Origin: Clostridium_AM tanneri
Lineage (GTDB): Bacteria; Bacillota; Clostridia; Clostridiales; Clostridiaceae
DNA: 64,000 nucleotides
Assembly: GCF_033659955.1 (NCBI RefSeq)
Contig: NZ_JARUJP010000005.1
Coordinates: 1-64,000 of the forward strand
Direction of reading: 5' to 3'
Of the stretch, positions 31,248-39,835 are shown piece by piece. Position 1 is the stretch's first letter. Each line of letters begins with the position of its first letter. The notes beneath the pieces were generated by a model that worked only from the letters and a program-made list of their open reading frames with translations, searched no databases and was not told where the DNA came from. The position numbers and the translations under genes were made by a program.

Positions 31248-32490
31248 AGTTGCCAATAAAAATTTTTGTGGCTGTTTTCATGAAATATTCTTCTACTGAC
31301 TTAAAAAAGTTCTTATCAGTGCTATTTTTATCAAAGACTTTTTCAGAAGTTTTGATTTTATTACTTGTGTCCGTTTCTTTAACAAGTAACTCCATAAGCT
31401 TAAATATTTCACTTGCAGAATAGGGTTTTGAAAAGTTTGCAAAGTTCTTGCGCATTATATCTAATTTTTTATCAAAAGATAAAAGATTTTCTATAGTTTC
31501 TTTACAAGTATCAATGTTAAAAAAGTTAACTGCTAAGTCATGCTTTAGAAGAAATTCTGCATTCTTTTCCTCTTGACCAGGTATCGGAGAAAAAATTCCA
31601 ATAGGGGTCTGGCATATTAGCGCTTCTGTTATTGTAAGGCCTCCAGGTTTAGTTAAAAGTAAATCACAAGCTTGCATGTATTTATTAACCTCATCTGTAT
31701 AGCCTATAATTCTAGTTTCCTTTGATGAGTTTCCTTTAAGTTTCATAAGTTCATAGTAAAGTTTTCTATTACTTCCGGTAATAATTATTATTTGAATTTC
31801 ATTAGTAACCTTAACCAGTTCCTTATACACATCGGTAATCTTACCAATTCCTAGACTTCCGCCCATAACTAGTATAGTATTCTTCTCTTCACTTAGGCCT
31901 AGTTCATTTAAGGTGTTCTTTTTATCATATTTTTCTGTAAAGCCAGGTTTAACTGGTATACCTAAGTTATATATAATGTTTCTAGGAATACCTTTTGAAA
32001 CCATATCCTCAATCATATCACAGCTAGAAACTATATAAGCGTTAATATTAGGGTGAAGCCAGGAGCTATGAGGATAATAGTCTGTAATTATTGTAATAGC
32101 TGGAATAGCCACTTTATACTTAGACTTCATTATGGATATCATTTCTGTTGAAAAGGAATGCATACTCACCAGTATATCTGGGTTGAAGTCCTCAATTAAA
32201 GGAAGCAGCTTATGAGTCATAATTTCAATGAACTTAGAGCCTATTGTATTTACTAGCGTATAATCTCCCTCGTAATGGGTATATAACTTTCCATAAAGTG
32301 AAGGAGTTACCTTTAGAGTTTTCAAATAGCTTCCTATTACTACCTTATCTATTAATGGATTTATGTATTTAAAAGCATCTATAACTTTAACTTCCGAGTT
32401 TGAGTCTTTTAAATTTATATAATCTTTTAGTGCCTCTGCAGCCTGACTATGACCGCCACCTGCAGAAATTGAAAGGATTAATACCTTCAT
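31246..32490 (-). CDS. Processive diacylglycerol glycosyltransferase-type protein (MGDG synthase / UgtP family)
   Basis: A GT28 glycosyltransferase of 414 residues. The start KVLILSISAGGGHSQAAEAL is the acceptor-side motif of MGDG synthases and UgtP; the C-terminal half contains NTILVMGGSLGIGKI and LLTKPGGLTITEALICQTPI, the UDP-sugar site. The enzyme puts one or more hexoses from UDP-sugar on diacylglycerol, making membrane glycolipid and, in B. subtilis, lipoteichoic acid anchors. MurG is a cousin but has a different N-terminus. The start is behind GGAAGGTGATT. Convergent with spoIIR and divergent from ypeB. Substrate sugar is inferred from the family. Confidence 0.88.
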   Translation of the reverse strand: MKVLILSISAGGGHSQAAEALKDYINLKDSNSEVKVIDAFKYINPLIDKVVIGSYLKTLKVTPSLYGKLYTHYEGDYTLVNTIGSKFIEIMTHKLLPLIEDFNPDILVSMHSFSTEMISIMKSKYKVAIPAITIITDYYPHSSWLHPNINAYIVSSCDMIEDMVSKGIPRNIIYNLGIPVKPGFTEKYDKKNTLNELGLSEEKNTILVMGGSLGIGKITDVYKELVKVTNEIQIIIITGSNRKLYYELMKLKGNSSKETRIIGYTDEVNKYMQACDLLLTKPGGLTITEALICQTPIGIFSPIPGQEEKNAEFLLKHDLAVNFFNIDTCKETIENLLSFDKKLDIMRKNFANFSKPYSASEIFKLMELLVKETDTSNKIKTSEKVFDKNSTDKNFFKSVEEYFMKTATKIFIGN

Positions 32491-32876
32491 TTAATCACCT
32501 TCCGGTTAAGTATGTAATAATATTATATAAAATGTAACAAGAATAATAAACAAGTTTAATAAACAATTAAGAAAAAGTTAATATAAAAATAAACTCACAT
32601 AATAGTTTTGTCTCACTATAGTTATTTTATTCTAATGCTTAAGAATAATACAAAAAATTACATCTCTTTTTATTTAGTGCATATTTCTATTTTAACACTT
32701 AACTAAAGTCTATACTAACTTAATTAATAAATATTGCAAATTATTTTTAGCCTATTTAAACAAAATCTCCCCTAGTGAATAACTATCAGTTAAATACAGA
32801 TAATATAGAATATAGTTTTTATTAAATATAGAACTAATTATGGAACTATTACTACTTGATATTAGGAGGAGTTTTT
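32491..32876. other. Intergenic region between the glycosyltransferase and ypeB
   Basis: About 385 bases, very AT-rich, holding the divergent promoters of the glycolipid glycosyltransferase (leftward) and ypeB (rightward). I see no frame with a ribosome site, no strong hairpin and no perfect sigma-A promoter. Confidence 0.5.
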
Positions 32877-34247
32877 ATGAAAATCACCAGAAAAAGAATG
32901 ATATATACTTCATTAGTAACTTTAATTGTAGTTTTTTCAAGTACTTTTGCTGTTCTTATGACTCTAGAAAGGACAGATTATAGAAATTATCTTCAGGGAG
33001 AATATAGCAAGAGTATGTATGATTTGGTAGATTCGGTTCAGAATATAAGAGTAAACCTAGGAAAGGCTGCAGTAGTAGGTTCTAAAGAACAAGGAATAGT
33101 TTTGTTTGGTGAAATATTCAGGAATGCATCTATAGCAAATGACAAGCTGCATTCTCTTCCAGTATCACAGCAAACAATAGGTGATACTAGTAAATTTCTA
33201 ACTCAGGTCGGGGATTTTTGCAACTCTCTTGTTAGAGCTTCATCGGAAGGAAGAACCCTAACTGATCAAGAATATGCCTCCGTAGATAGGCTGAAAGAAG
33301 AGTCCTTTGCTTTAGAACAGCAGCTTAAAAATCTGGCATTAGATATAAACCAAGGAAAAGTAAGATGGGGAGAGATAAGAAAAAAGGTAACAGGGGTATT
33401 AGCAAGCGGCAAGGGGGAACCATTGGCAGAAAAGTTTGAAGGTATACAAAAACAAGTGGTTCAATATCCTGCTTTGATATATGATGGACCTTTTTCAGAA
33501 AATGTTTTAGAGATAAAACCAAGAATAAACTCTCAAAAAGAGGTGTCGCAAAAACAAGCAGAAGAAATTGCTAGAAATATAATAGGAAAAGACAAGATAG
33601 AGAGTATATCATTTCAACCAAACCAAGGAAAAACTACTATAGATGCTTATAGATTCTCAGCTGCATTAAAAGGAAGGAGAGATAAGAATGAAAGTGTAGT
33701 TTGTGAGATAAGTAAGCACGGTGGAAAAGTAGTTTATCTAATTAACAATAGAAGTGTAGGTGCAGCAACTGTAGATGCTAAAAAGGCAATAGACCTGGGA
33801 ACAAATTATCTTAAAAATATAGGTTATAATAATATGGTATCTACATATTCGCAAAATTACGGGACTACAGTAGTAACAAACTATGTTTATAAGCAAGGAA
33901 ATGTTACTGTGTATCCAGATCAAGTAAAACTTAAGATTGCATTAGATAATGGTAGTATAGTTGGAATAGAATCGGAAAAATACCTAGTAGCCCATGAAGA
34001 AAATAGAACAATTTCTAATCCTAAGATAACTCCAGAACAAGCAAAAGAAAAAATATCGAAGAGACTCAATGTTAATAACGTTAGGCTTGCAATAGTACCA
34101 ACGGAAACAAATAAGGAAGTATTGTGTTATGAGTTTTTTGGAAGCTATAAAGATGATAACTTCCTGGTTTATATAAACGCAGATACTGGATATGAACAAA
34201 AGATAATGCAAATTATAAATACACCAAACGGCCAACTTACTATGTAG
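32877..34247 (+). CDS. ypeB: YpeB, spore germination protein
   Basis: A spore membrane-anchored protein that in Bacillus is needed for SleB, the cortex-lytic enzyme, to be placed and held in the spore. The 456-residue protein has an N-terminal helix (KRMIYTSLVTLIVVFSSTFA), a helical N-domain with NIRVNLGKAAVVGSKEQ, and C-terminal PepSY-type repeats near 220-450 (for example PRINSQKEVSQKQAEEIARN and PKITPEQAKEKISKRLNVNN). Length matches B. subtilis YpeB (450). Start ATG 32877 behind AGGAGGAG. The usual neighbour sleB is absent on both sides, so its partner must be encoded elsewhere or differ. Confidence 0.9.
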   Translation: MKITRKRMIYTSLVTLIVVFSSTFAVLMTLERTDYRNYLQGEYSKSMYDLVDSVQNIRVNLGKAAVVGSKEQGIVLFGEIFRNASIANDKLHSLPVSQQTIGDTSKFLTQVGDFCNSLVRASSEGRTLTDQEYASVDRLKEESFALEQQLKNLALDINQGKVRWGEIRKKVTGVLASGKGEPLAEKFEGIQKQVVQYPALIYDGPFSENVLEIKPRINSQKEVSQKQAEEIARNIIGKDKIESISFQPNQGKTTIDAYRFSAALKGRRDKNESVVCEISKHGGKVVYLINNRSVGAATVDAKKAIDLGTNYLKNIGYNNMVSTYSQNYGTTVVTNYVYKQGNVTVYPDQVKLKIALDNGSIVGIESEKYLVAHEENRTISNPKITPEQAKEKISKRLNVNNVRLAIVPTETNKEVLCYEFFGSYKDDNFLVYINADTGYEQKIMQIINTPNGQLTM

Positions 34248-34487
34248 TAATGAACCTCAAAGCTGACATATTATATTTGATAGTCGTTATTTATAAGTAG
34301 AGAGGATATAAAATTGTACACCTGGCTAAAATTTCACCATTCCTTAAGTAGGATAATTAATAAATAAGTTATTGATAAAGTTATAAAAATTTACTAAACT
34401 AATATTTAGAAGTTTTGTACTTTATTAAGGTATTTAGGGGAGTTAAATTTAAGTTTAGTTCCGAATCAGTAGGAGGGATGGAGGATT

Positions 34488-34904
34488 ATGAAAAAGAAAG
34501 CGATAGTATCAGTGTCTAGTAAAGTTAGTGGGGATGATGAAGCTGTAGAAGTAGTTACACCAGGAGATTTCTATAAAAAGGATAATGCTTATTATGCAGT
34601 TTATGAAGAAACAGAGGTTTCTGGCATGGAAGGAACTACAACAACTTTAAAAATAGGTGAAAATAAGCTCTCTCTTATAAGAATGGGAAGTACTACTGCA
34701 AAAATGGATTTTGACAAAAAATCTAAAAGTATATCTATGTATAACACCCCTTACGGAACCATTCAACTAGAGATAGAAACAAACAGCTTAGATATTAACA
34801 TCAATGAAGAGGGCGGAAATGTACTTATAAATTATAATATGGCTGTAGGTGGGAACGCTCCTACTAATACTGTTTTAACAGTAAACATAAAGACGCAGGA
34901 ATAG
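34488..34904 (+). CDS. DUF1934 family beta-barrel protein
   Basis: A 138-residue protein of the DUF1934 (YwiB-like, calycin fold) family: KKKAIVSVSSKVSGDDEAVE, YYAVYEETEVSGMEGTTTTL, and GNVLINYNMAVGGNAPTNTV in the C-terminal half. The fold is a small beta-barrel of unknown ligand. In B. subtilis ywiB lies in the ywiB-argS area upstream of rpoE and pyrG, and here too it lies upstream of pyrG. It starts at ATG behind AGGAGGGATGGAGG and ends in a terminator whose stem includes the stop region. No signal peptide. Confidence 0.83.
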   Translation: MKKKAIVSVSSKVSGDDEAVEVVTPGDFYKKDNAYYAVYEETEVSGMEGTTTTLKIGENKLSLIRMGSTTAKMDFDKKSKSISMYNTPYGTIQLEIETNSLDININEEGGNVLINYNMAVGGNAPTNTVLTVNIKTQE

Positions 34905-34926
34905 CAGATATACCTGCGTCTTTTCT
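34889..34926 (+). terminator. Rho-independent terminator after the DUF1934 gene
   Basis: AAGACGCAGG and CCTGCGTCTT pair, with TTCTATTT behind; the stem begins within the last codons of the gene. Confidence 0.87.
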
Positions 34927-35017
34927 ATTTATTATTATATTTATTATGACTTTGTTTAGAATTTTAATATATGGACAATACTTAAATTAATAAAGTACAA
35001 CAAAAGGAAGTGTTATA

Positions 35018-35326
35018 TTGGGAAAATATTTTACAGGCAAAGAGGAAAGATATGAAAAGATAATCAACTTGCTATGCGAATATAAAGGTGTAAAACGAGA
35101 AGAATTATTAGAAATTTTAAAGGATCAGAATTGTAAATATCTTTTTTTTCTTTTAATAAAGAGGTATGGTTGTGATGATATGGGAATACTAAAAAGAGAC
35201 TTCCCTTCAGTTAACAAAAACAAGATAAATAACAACCTAAAAAAGGCAGAGGAAAAGCTTTTATTAAATAGAAAAATAAGAGATATGTATTTTGAAGCAG
35301 AGGATTTAATCGAAAAAGTAGAATAG
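35018..35326 (+). CDS. Small helical protein, possibly DnaA domain IV-like
   Basis: A 102-residue all-helical-looking protein starting at TTG behind AAGGAAGTG. The run from about residue 18 to 85 (EYKGVKREELLEILKDQN, then LLIKRYGCDDMGILKRDFPS, then NKINNNLKKAEEKLL) follows the helix spacing of the DnaA C-terminal DNA-binding domain, but the signature GGRDHSTV is replaced by FPSVNKNKIN. A DNA-binding role is therefore only a suggestion. It occupies the place between DUF1934 and pyrG where B. subtilis has rpoE, yet it does not look like the delta subunit. No family confidently recognised. Leftward frames on the other strand are mirror artefacts. Confidence 0.65.
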   Translation: MGKYFTGKEERYEKIINLLCEYKGVKREELLEILKDQNCKYLFFLLIKRYGCDDMGILKRDFPSVNKNKINNNLKKAEEKLLLNRKIRDMYFEAEDLIEKVE

Positions 35327-35478
35327 ACCAATGAATTTTACAAAAAATAATATAGCACAAAATAAAATAATGTGATATTATATTTAGTATGTTTTAAAAC
35401 GCAAAAATCCCATTATATAATGAGGGTAATTTTTATTATATAGTTATTAAATTACTTTGTCAAGAATTATTTACTATA

Positions 35479-35507
35479 TTACATATAAATATTTCATAAT
35501 TTATAAA
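35479..35507 (+). promoter_or_regulatory. Candidate pyrG promoter
   Basis: TTACAT (35479-35484), 17 bases, TATAAA (35502-35507). It would start transcripts in the G-run at 35512-35516, as known for pyrG of some Firmicutes. A second option, TTGTCA (35457-35462) with TACATA (35480-35485), is also 17 apart. Not proven. Confidence 0.4.
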
Positions 35508-35511
35508 AATA

Positions 35512-35548
35512 GGGGGTGAAGACTGCTTTAAAAAGCAGTAGTTTTATG
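35512..35548 (+). promoter_or_regulatory. Hairpin between Shine-Dalgarno and start codon of pyrG
   Basis: GGGGGTG at 35512-35518 is 27 bases from the ATG at 35546, too far for normal use. ACTGCTT (35522-35528) and AAGCAGT (35533-35539) pair with a 4-base loop between them; with this stem folded out, the distance falls to about nine bases. The stem is also followed by AGTTTT, a weak terminator-like end. Likely a translation or attenuation device. Confidence 0.55.
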
Positions 35549-37162
35549 AGTACAAAATATATATTTGTAACCGGAGGAGTAGTATCTTCGTTAGGAAAAG
35601 GAATAACAGCAGCTTCATTAGGAAGACTCTTAAAAAATAGAGGTCTTAAGGTTTCGATTCAAAAATTTGACCCATATATAAATATAGACCCAGGAACAAT
35701 GAGTCCATACCAACATGGAGAAGTCTTTGTAACTGATGATGGTGCAGAAACTGACTTAGATTTGGGGCATTACGAAAGATTTATAGATGAAAGCTTAAGT
35801 AAAAACAGCAATGTTACAACAGGTAAAATATATTGGTCAGTCATATCAAAGGAGAGAAAAGGAGATTACTTAGGTGGTACTGTTCAGGTAATTCCGCATA
35901 TAACAAATGAAATTAAATCTAGAGTATATAGAGTGGGTAAAGAAAGAGATGTAGATGTGGTTATAACTGAGATAGGTGGAACGATTGGAGATATAGAATC
36001 TTTACCTTTTTTAGAAGCTATAAGACAGATAAAGTATGATGTTGGAAGAGAGAATGTATGTTTTATACATGTTACATTAGTACCTTATTTAGGTAAGTCA
36101 GGGGAGCTTAAAACTAAACCTACGCAACATTCTGTAAAGGAATTAAGGAGCATTGGTATTCAGCCAGACATAATTGTATGTCGTTCAGAAAAACCTCTTT
36201 CTGATGATTTGAAAGAGAAAATTGGATTGTTCTGTAACGTAGATGCAAATGCAGTTATTCAAAATCTAGATGCAGAGAATTTGTATGAGGTTCCATTAAT
36301 GCTTCATAAAGAGGGGTTAGATAAACTAGTATGTGAAAAACTAAGTTTAGGATGTAAAGAAATAGATAACGGTGAATGGATAAACATGGTAGAGAGAATT
36401 AAAGGTCTTTCTAAAAATATAACTATTGCTTTAGTTGGTAAGTACGTTGAACTTCATGATGCTTATATATCTGTAGTAGAAGCGTTAAGTCACGGTGGTT
36501 ATGCTAATGATGCAAATGTAAGTATAAAATGGATAAGTGCTGTAGATGTTACAAGGGATAATGTTGAGGAGTACTTAAAAGATGTAGATGGAATTCTAGT
36601 ACCTGGTGGTTTTGGTGATAGAGGAGTAGAGGGTAAAATTGAAGCAATTAGATGGGCTAGGGAGAATAAGGTTCCCTTTCTTGGAATATGTCTTGGAATG
36701 CAGTGCGTTGTTATAGAATTTGCAAGAAACGTCTTGGGGTATAATGATGGAAACAGCTCTGAAATAGACCCTGAAACTAAACATCCAGTAATTGATTTAA
36801 TGCCAGATCAAAAGGATATAGACGAAAAGGGCGGTACTATGAGACTAGGAGTATATCCATGTAAGCTTACAAAGGAAACAAACTCATTTAAAGCTTACGG
36901 CGAAGAAATAATATATGAGAGACATAGACATAGATATGAGTTTAACAACGAGTATAGAAAGGTTTTAACAGAATCAGGCTTAATTTTAGGAGGAACAAGT
37001 CCAGATTCAAGATTGGTAGAGATTGTTGAGATTAAGGATCATCCTTGGTTTGTGGCGGTTCAATTTCACCCTGAACTTAAGTCAAGACCAAATAGGCCTC
37101 ATCCTTTATTCAAAGATTTCATTAAAGCATCCATAGACAATAGTGATTTGGAAATTGAATAA
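35546..37162 (+). CDS. pyrG: CTP synthase
   Basis: Makes CTP from UTP, ATP and glutamine. The 538-residue protein starts at ATG 35546 with MSTKYIFVTGGVVSSLGKG, the synthetase-domain P-loop, and contains FDPYINIDPGTMSPYQHGEV. The C-terminal amidotransferase domain has the nucleophile elbow FLGICLGMQ and the His-Glu pair in QFHPEL. Length is that of B. subtilis PyrG (535). A GTG at 35516 would add ten residues but has no ribosome site. The unusual hairpin leader suggests feedback on expression. A long terminator follows, so pyrG is a single-gene unit here. Confidence 0.96.
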   Translation: MSTKYIFVTGGVVSSLGKGITAASLGRLLKNRGLKVSIQKFDPYINIDPGTMSPYQHGEVFVTDDGAETDLDLGHYERFIDESLSKNSNVTTGKIYWSVISKERKGDYLGGTVQVIPHITNEIKSRVYRVGKERDVDVVITEIGGTIGDIESLPFLEAIRQIKYDVGRENVCFIHVTLVPYLGKSGELKTKPTQHSVKELRSIGIQPDIIVCRSEKPLSDDLKEKIGLFCNVDANAVIQNLDAENLYEVPLMLHKEGLDKLVCEKLSLGCKEIDNGEWINMVERIKGLSKNITIALVGKYVELHDAYISVVEALSHGGYANDANVSIKWISAVDVTRDNVEEYLKDVDGILVPGGFGDRGVEGKIEAIRWARENKVPFLGICLGMQCVVIEFARNVLGYNDGNSSEIDPETKHPVIDLMPDQKDIDEKGGTMRLGVYPCKLTKETNSFKAYGEEIIYERHRHRYEFNNEYRKVLTESGLILGGTSPDSRLVEIVEIKDHPWFVAVQFHPELKSRPNRPHPLFKDFIKASIDNSDLEIE

Positions 37163-37174
37163 AATATGAACAAG

Positions 37175-37222
37175 AGTTGGCATGTGTAAATATACTTAAA
37201 ATTTACACATGCCAACTTTTTA
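37175..37222 (+). terminator. 17-bp stem terminator after pyrG
   Basis: AGTTGGCATGTGTAAAT and ATTTACACATGCCAACT are a perfect 17-base inverted repeat with a 9-base loop and TTTTTAT behind. Confidence 0.93.
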
Positions 37223-37342
37223 TACATGAAAAATACCTAGATGAAAATTAATTATAAACTTTAATGAAGGATTTTAATGATATTTATAGAAATATTATAT
37301 TTAGATTATAATAACAATTAAAGTTTCACAGGGGTGAATTAC

Positions 37343-37687
37343 ATGATATTAAATGCTAATATGAGTATTGCAGTAAAAAATTTTTATGACCAATATGACA
37401 TAGAGGTTTTTTCTTTATTTGAATTAAATAGAGTTAATGAAACCTTCACCTCTTTAACGGTAAAGGTTCAGAATAACAAAGAGGTGGTACTTAAAATCAG
37501 CTGTCCGGTTTGTGGTAATTACCATTATTACAGATATACAATAGGTGAGTTTGTGAAAAGAAAGTTAATAGTAGGAGGTTGTGAGGTTTTAGGAGTACCT
37601 TTGTTCTATATAGGATATGAGCATGAAGTAATAAAAAAGGCTAATAGGCACAATAGTATAAATAAGAGAATATGTGCTACAATATAA
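37343..37687 (+). CDS. Unknown protein with a CPVC motif
   Basis: A 114-residue protein starting at ATG 37343 behind GGGGTG (the GTG at 37334 lies within that site). The middle has VVLKISCPVCGNYHYYRYTI, a single CxxC, which could hold half of a zinc site or act with another chain. A stretch of alternating hydrophobic and polar residues (FTSLTVKVQNNKEVVLKI) points to beta structure. There is no signal peptide. Between pyrG and rho, with its own terminator on both sides. I do not recognise the family and cannot assign a function. Confidence 0.7.
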   Translation: MILNANMSIAVKNFYDQYDIEVFSLFELNRVNETFTSLTVKVQNNKEVVLKISCPVCGNYHYYRYTIGEFVKRKLIVGGCEVLGVPLFYIGYEHEVIKKANRHNSINKRICATI

Positions 37688-37726
37688 ACAAAGGAGTAAA
37701 AGACCTCTTTTACTCCTTTGTTTTGC
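37687..37726 (+). terminator. Rho-independent terminator after the CPVC protein gene
   Basis: AACAAAGGAGTAAAAGA and TCTTTTACTCCTTTGTT pair with a 2-base gap, followed by TT. Confidence 0.88.
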
Positions 37727-38010
37727 ACTAAAGTATCATAAATTTTTTTATTGCTAAGTATAAAATTGCATTTAATAAGTAATATTTAGTTGAAGATATG
37801 GATTAAAATAAAAAAAAGGGGTATAATGTATTTTACAGTGTACCTTTCAATAAAGAGTTTCTCTATCTGAGAATTCCAGTTCGGTATGCATCAATAATTA
37901 TCTTATTATATAAGGATGAAATCTTGCAGCTGTTGGCTGATATAAAATTCTTTCCTGTTTTTCCTAGCGATTATATATAATAAAAATTAAATAATGTGAG
38001 GTGTTATTTT
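37727..38010 (+). other. Long leader region of rho
   Basis: About 280 bases without a gene between the terminator and the rho start. A GTGTACC..GGTATGC-type stretch and TTTCTCTATCTGAGAA with short inverted repeats are seen near 37855-37895; no full riboswitch or T-box signature. E. coli rho has an autoregulated leader of like length, so a control function is possible. Confidence 0.35.
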
Positions 38011-39486
38011 TTGGTTAGTAATGATTTGGAAAATATGACTGTTGCGGAATTAAAAGAGCTAGCAAAAAATTTAGATATAAAGAATATATCGAAATATAAG
38101 AAGGCTCAATTAATCGAACAAATAAAGATGGTTTCGCCTGCCTTTATCGAAAAGGATGGTATAATACTTAGAGAAAAGATAAGCCCTAAAAATGAATCTC
38201 TACATATTGACCAGGAAGCAGAGGCGGTTAATAACATTGAAGTTGATAATGTTAAAAATGAAGAGAATAAAGTGGAAGAAGAAAAGGTTGAAGAACCAAA
38301 AGTTAGTGAGGAAGAAAAAAGAGAAAAACTTAAGGAAATGATTAATGAATCAGATACAGCAAGAGGCGTGCTTGAAATAATAGAAAATAATAATTATGGC
38401 TTTTTAAGAGGAAGAAATTACTTGACTGGTCCAGACGACATATACGTATCACCATCTCAAATAAGAAGATTTAATTTGAAGACAGGGGATGAAGTTCAAG
38501 GTAAGGTAAGAACTCCTAAAGAAGGAGAAAAGTTTAAGGCGTTACTTTATGTAGAAAAAGTAAATGGAGAAAATCCGGAAAGAGCAGTAGGTAGAAAGCC
38601 TTTTGACAAACTCATTCCTATATACCCAGATGAGAGATTGTATTTAGAAACAGAGCGCTCTGATCTGTCAACAAGACTTATGGATATAATATCACCTATT
38701 GGAAAAGGTCAAAGAGGAATTATAGTTGCACCTCCTAAAGCTGGTAAAACTACTCTTCTAAAGAAAGTAGCACAAAGTATATCTAAAAATCACCCAGATA
38801 TAAAACTTATAGTTGTTTTAATTGATGAAAGACCAGAAGAAGTTACAGATATGCAAAGGTCAATTAATGGAGAAGTAATTTATTCGACTTTTGATGAAGA
38901 ACCAGAACACCATACTAAAGTTGCTTACATGGTTCTTGAGAGAGCTAAAAGAATGGTGGAACAGGGACAGGATGTAGTGATTTTATTAGATAGTATAACA
39001 AGGCTTTCAAGAGCTTATAACTTAACAATAACTCCAACAGGAAGAACTCTTTCTGGTGGATTAGATCCAGGAGCACTTATAATGCCTAAAAAGTTCTTTG
39101 GTGCAGCAAGAAACATAGAAGAAGGCGGAAGTCTTACTATACTTGCTACAGCTCTCGTTGAAACAGGAAGCAGAATGGACGATATGATATTTGAGGAATT
39201 CAAGGGTACTGGAAATATGGAAGTGCACCTAGATAGAAGACTTCAAGAAAGAAGAATATTCCCGGCTATAGACATATATAAATCTGGTACTAGAAGGGAT
39301 GACTTACTATTTAGCAGTCAGACAGAAAAAGAAGCGGCCTTTAACATAAGAAAGGTACTATATGATGAAAACAACACTCAAGGTGTTACGGAGCAGTTAA
39401 TAAGCTTATTATCGAAAACTAAATCCAATGAAGAGTTTACTTCTTTTATTAGCAAAACTGAACTTGGAAGAAATTTAAATAAATAA
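38011..39486 (+). CDS. rho: Transcription termination factor Rho
   Basis: RNA helicase that ends transcription. The 491-residue protein starts at TTG 38011, seven bases behind GAGGTG (the GTG at 37996 would make an upstream extension that overlaps the site). N-terminal Rho_N fold (MTVAELKELAKNLDIKN), an acidic linker of about 45 residues rich in Glu, Lys and Val (near 75-110), the cold-shock RNA-binding domain (GVLEIIENNNYGFLRG), and the ATPase core with IVAPPKAGKTTLLKKVA as Walker A. The linker makes it longer than E. coli Rho (419). Synteny to tdk and prfA follows B. subtilis. Confidence 0.96.
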   Translation: MVSNDLENMTVAELKELAKNLDIKNISKYKKAQLIEQIKMVSPAFIEKDGIILREKISPKNESLHIDQEAEAVNNIEVDNVKNEENKVEEEKVEEPKVSEEEKREKLKEMINESDTARGVLEIIENNNYGFLRGRNYLTGPDDIYVSPSQIRRFNLKTGDEVQGKVRTPKEGEKFKALLYVEKVNGENPERAVGRKPFDKLIPIYPDERLYLETERSDLSTRLMDIISPIGKGQRGIIVAPPKAGKTTLLKKVAQSISKNHPDIKLIVVLIDERPEEVTDMQRSINGEVIYSTFDEEPEHHTKVAYMVLERAKRMVEQGQDVVILLDSITRLSRAYNLTITPTGRTLSGGLDPGALIMPKKFFGAARNIEEGGSLTILATALVETGSRMDDMIFEEFKGTGNMEVHLDRRLQERRIFPAIDIYKSGTRRDDLLFSSQTEKEAAFNIRKVLYDENNTQGVTEQLISLLSKTKSNEEFTSFISKTELGRNLNK

Positions 39487-39522
39487 TAAAACCTGTCCTT
39501 TACAGTAAAGGACAGGTTTTAT
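39486..39522. terminator. Bidirectional terminator between rho and rpmE
   Basis: ATAAAACCTGTCCTTTA and TAAAGGACAGGTTTTAT form a near-perfect stem with A- and T-rich flanks, usable by both convergent genes. Confidence 0.9.
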
Positions 39523-39555
39523 TATAAGTTCTAAAAACAAAATCTTTAAAGCTTA

Positions 39556-39768
39556 TTATTCTTCTGATTTTAAGTTGAACTTCTTCATGAATTTATCTAC
39601 TCTACCACCAACGTCCATTATCTTCTGTTTACCAGTGTAGAATGGATGGCATTTTGAGCATATTTCAACTTTAAGTTCCTTCTTAACTGAACCAGTTGTA
39701 AAAGTGTTTCCACATGCGCACTTAACTACCGCGTCATTATGGTAATCTGGATGTATGCCTTGTTTCAT
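39556..39768 (-). CDS. rpmE: 50S ribosomal protein L31
   Basis: A 70-residue zinc-type L31: starts MKQGIHPDYHNDAVVKCACG, with the second cysteine pair in EICSKCHPFYTGKQ, so four cysteines are present (the C+ form). The start is the ATG at 39768 behind GAGGTG; the in-frame TTG at 39786 lies before that site. The gene is on the minus strand, converging on rho, whereas in most Firmicutes rpmE follows rho in the same direction. It has its own promoter at 39836-39865. The zinc form suggests growth without severe zinc limitation. Confidence 0.95.
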   Translation of the reverse strand: MKQGIHPDYHNDAVVKCACGNTFTTGSVKKELKVEICSKCHPFYTGKQKIMDVGGRVDKFMKKFNLKSEE

Positions 39769-39792
39769 GTTTTTCACCTCTTTCAAACTTAA

Positions 39793-39817
39793 GGATATAT
39801 CGTATTTTATAATATCC
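39793..39817 (-). repeat. Leader hairpin of rpmE
   Basis: GGATAT (39793-39798) and ATATCC (39812-39817) pair in the untranslated leader of rpmE. Short leader stems of L31 genes can be bound by L31 itself; that is possible here but unproven. Confidence 0.4.
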
Positions 39818-39835
39818 TGTATTTTTAACTACTGT

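Noticed and set aside
37727..38010. T-box or riboswitch before rho
   Set aside because: No T-box sequence, no conserved aptamer core and no terminator/antiterminator pair could be seen; only short inverted repeats are present.
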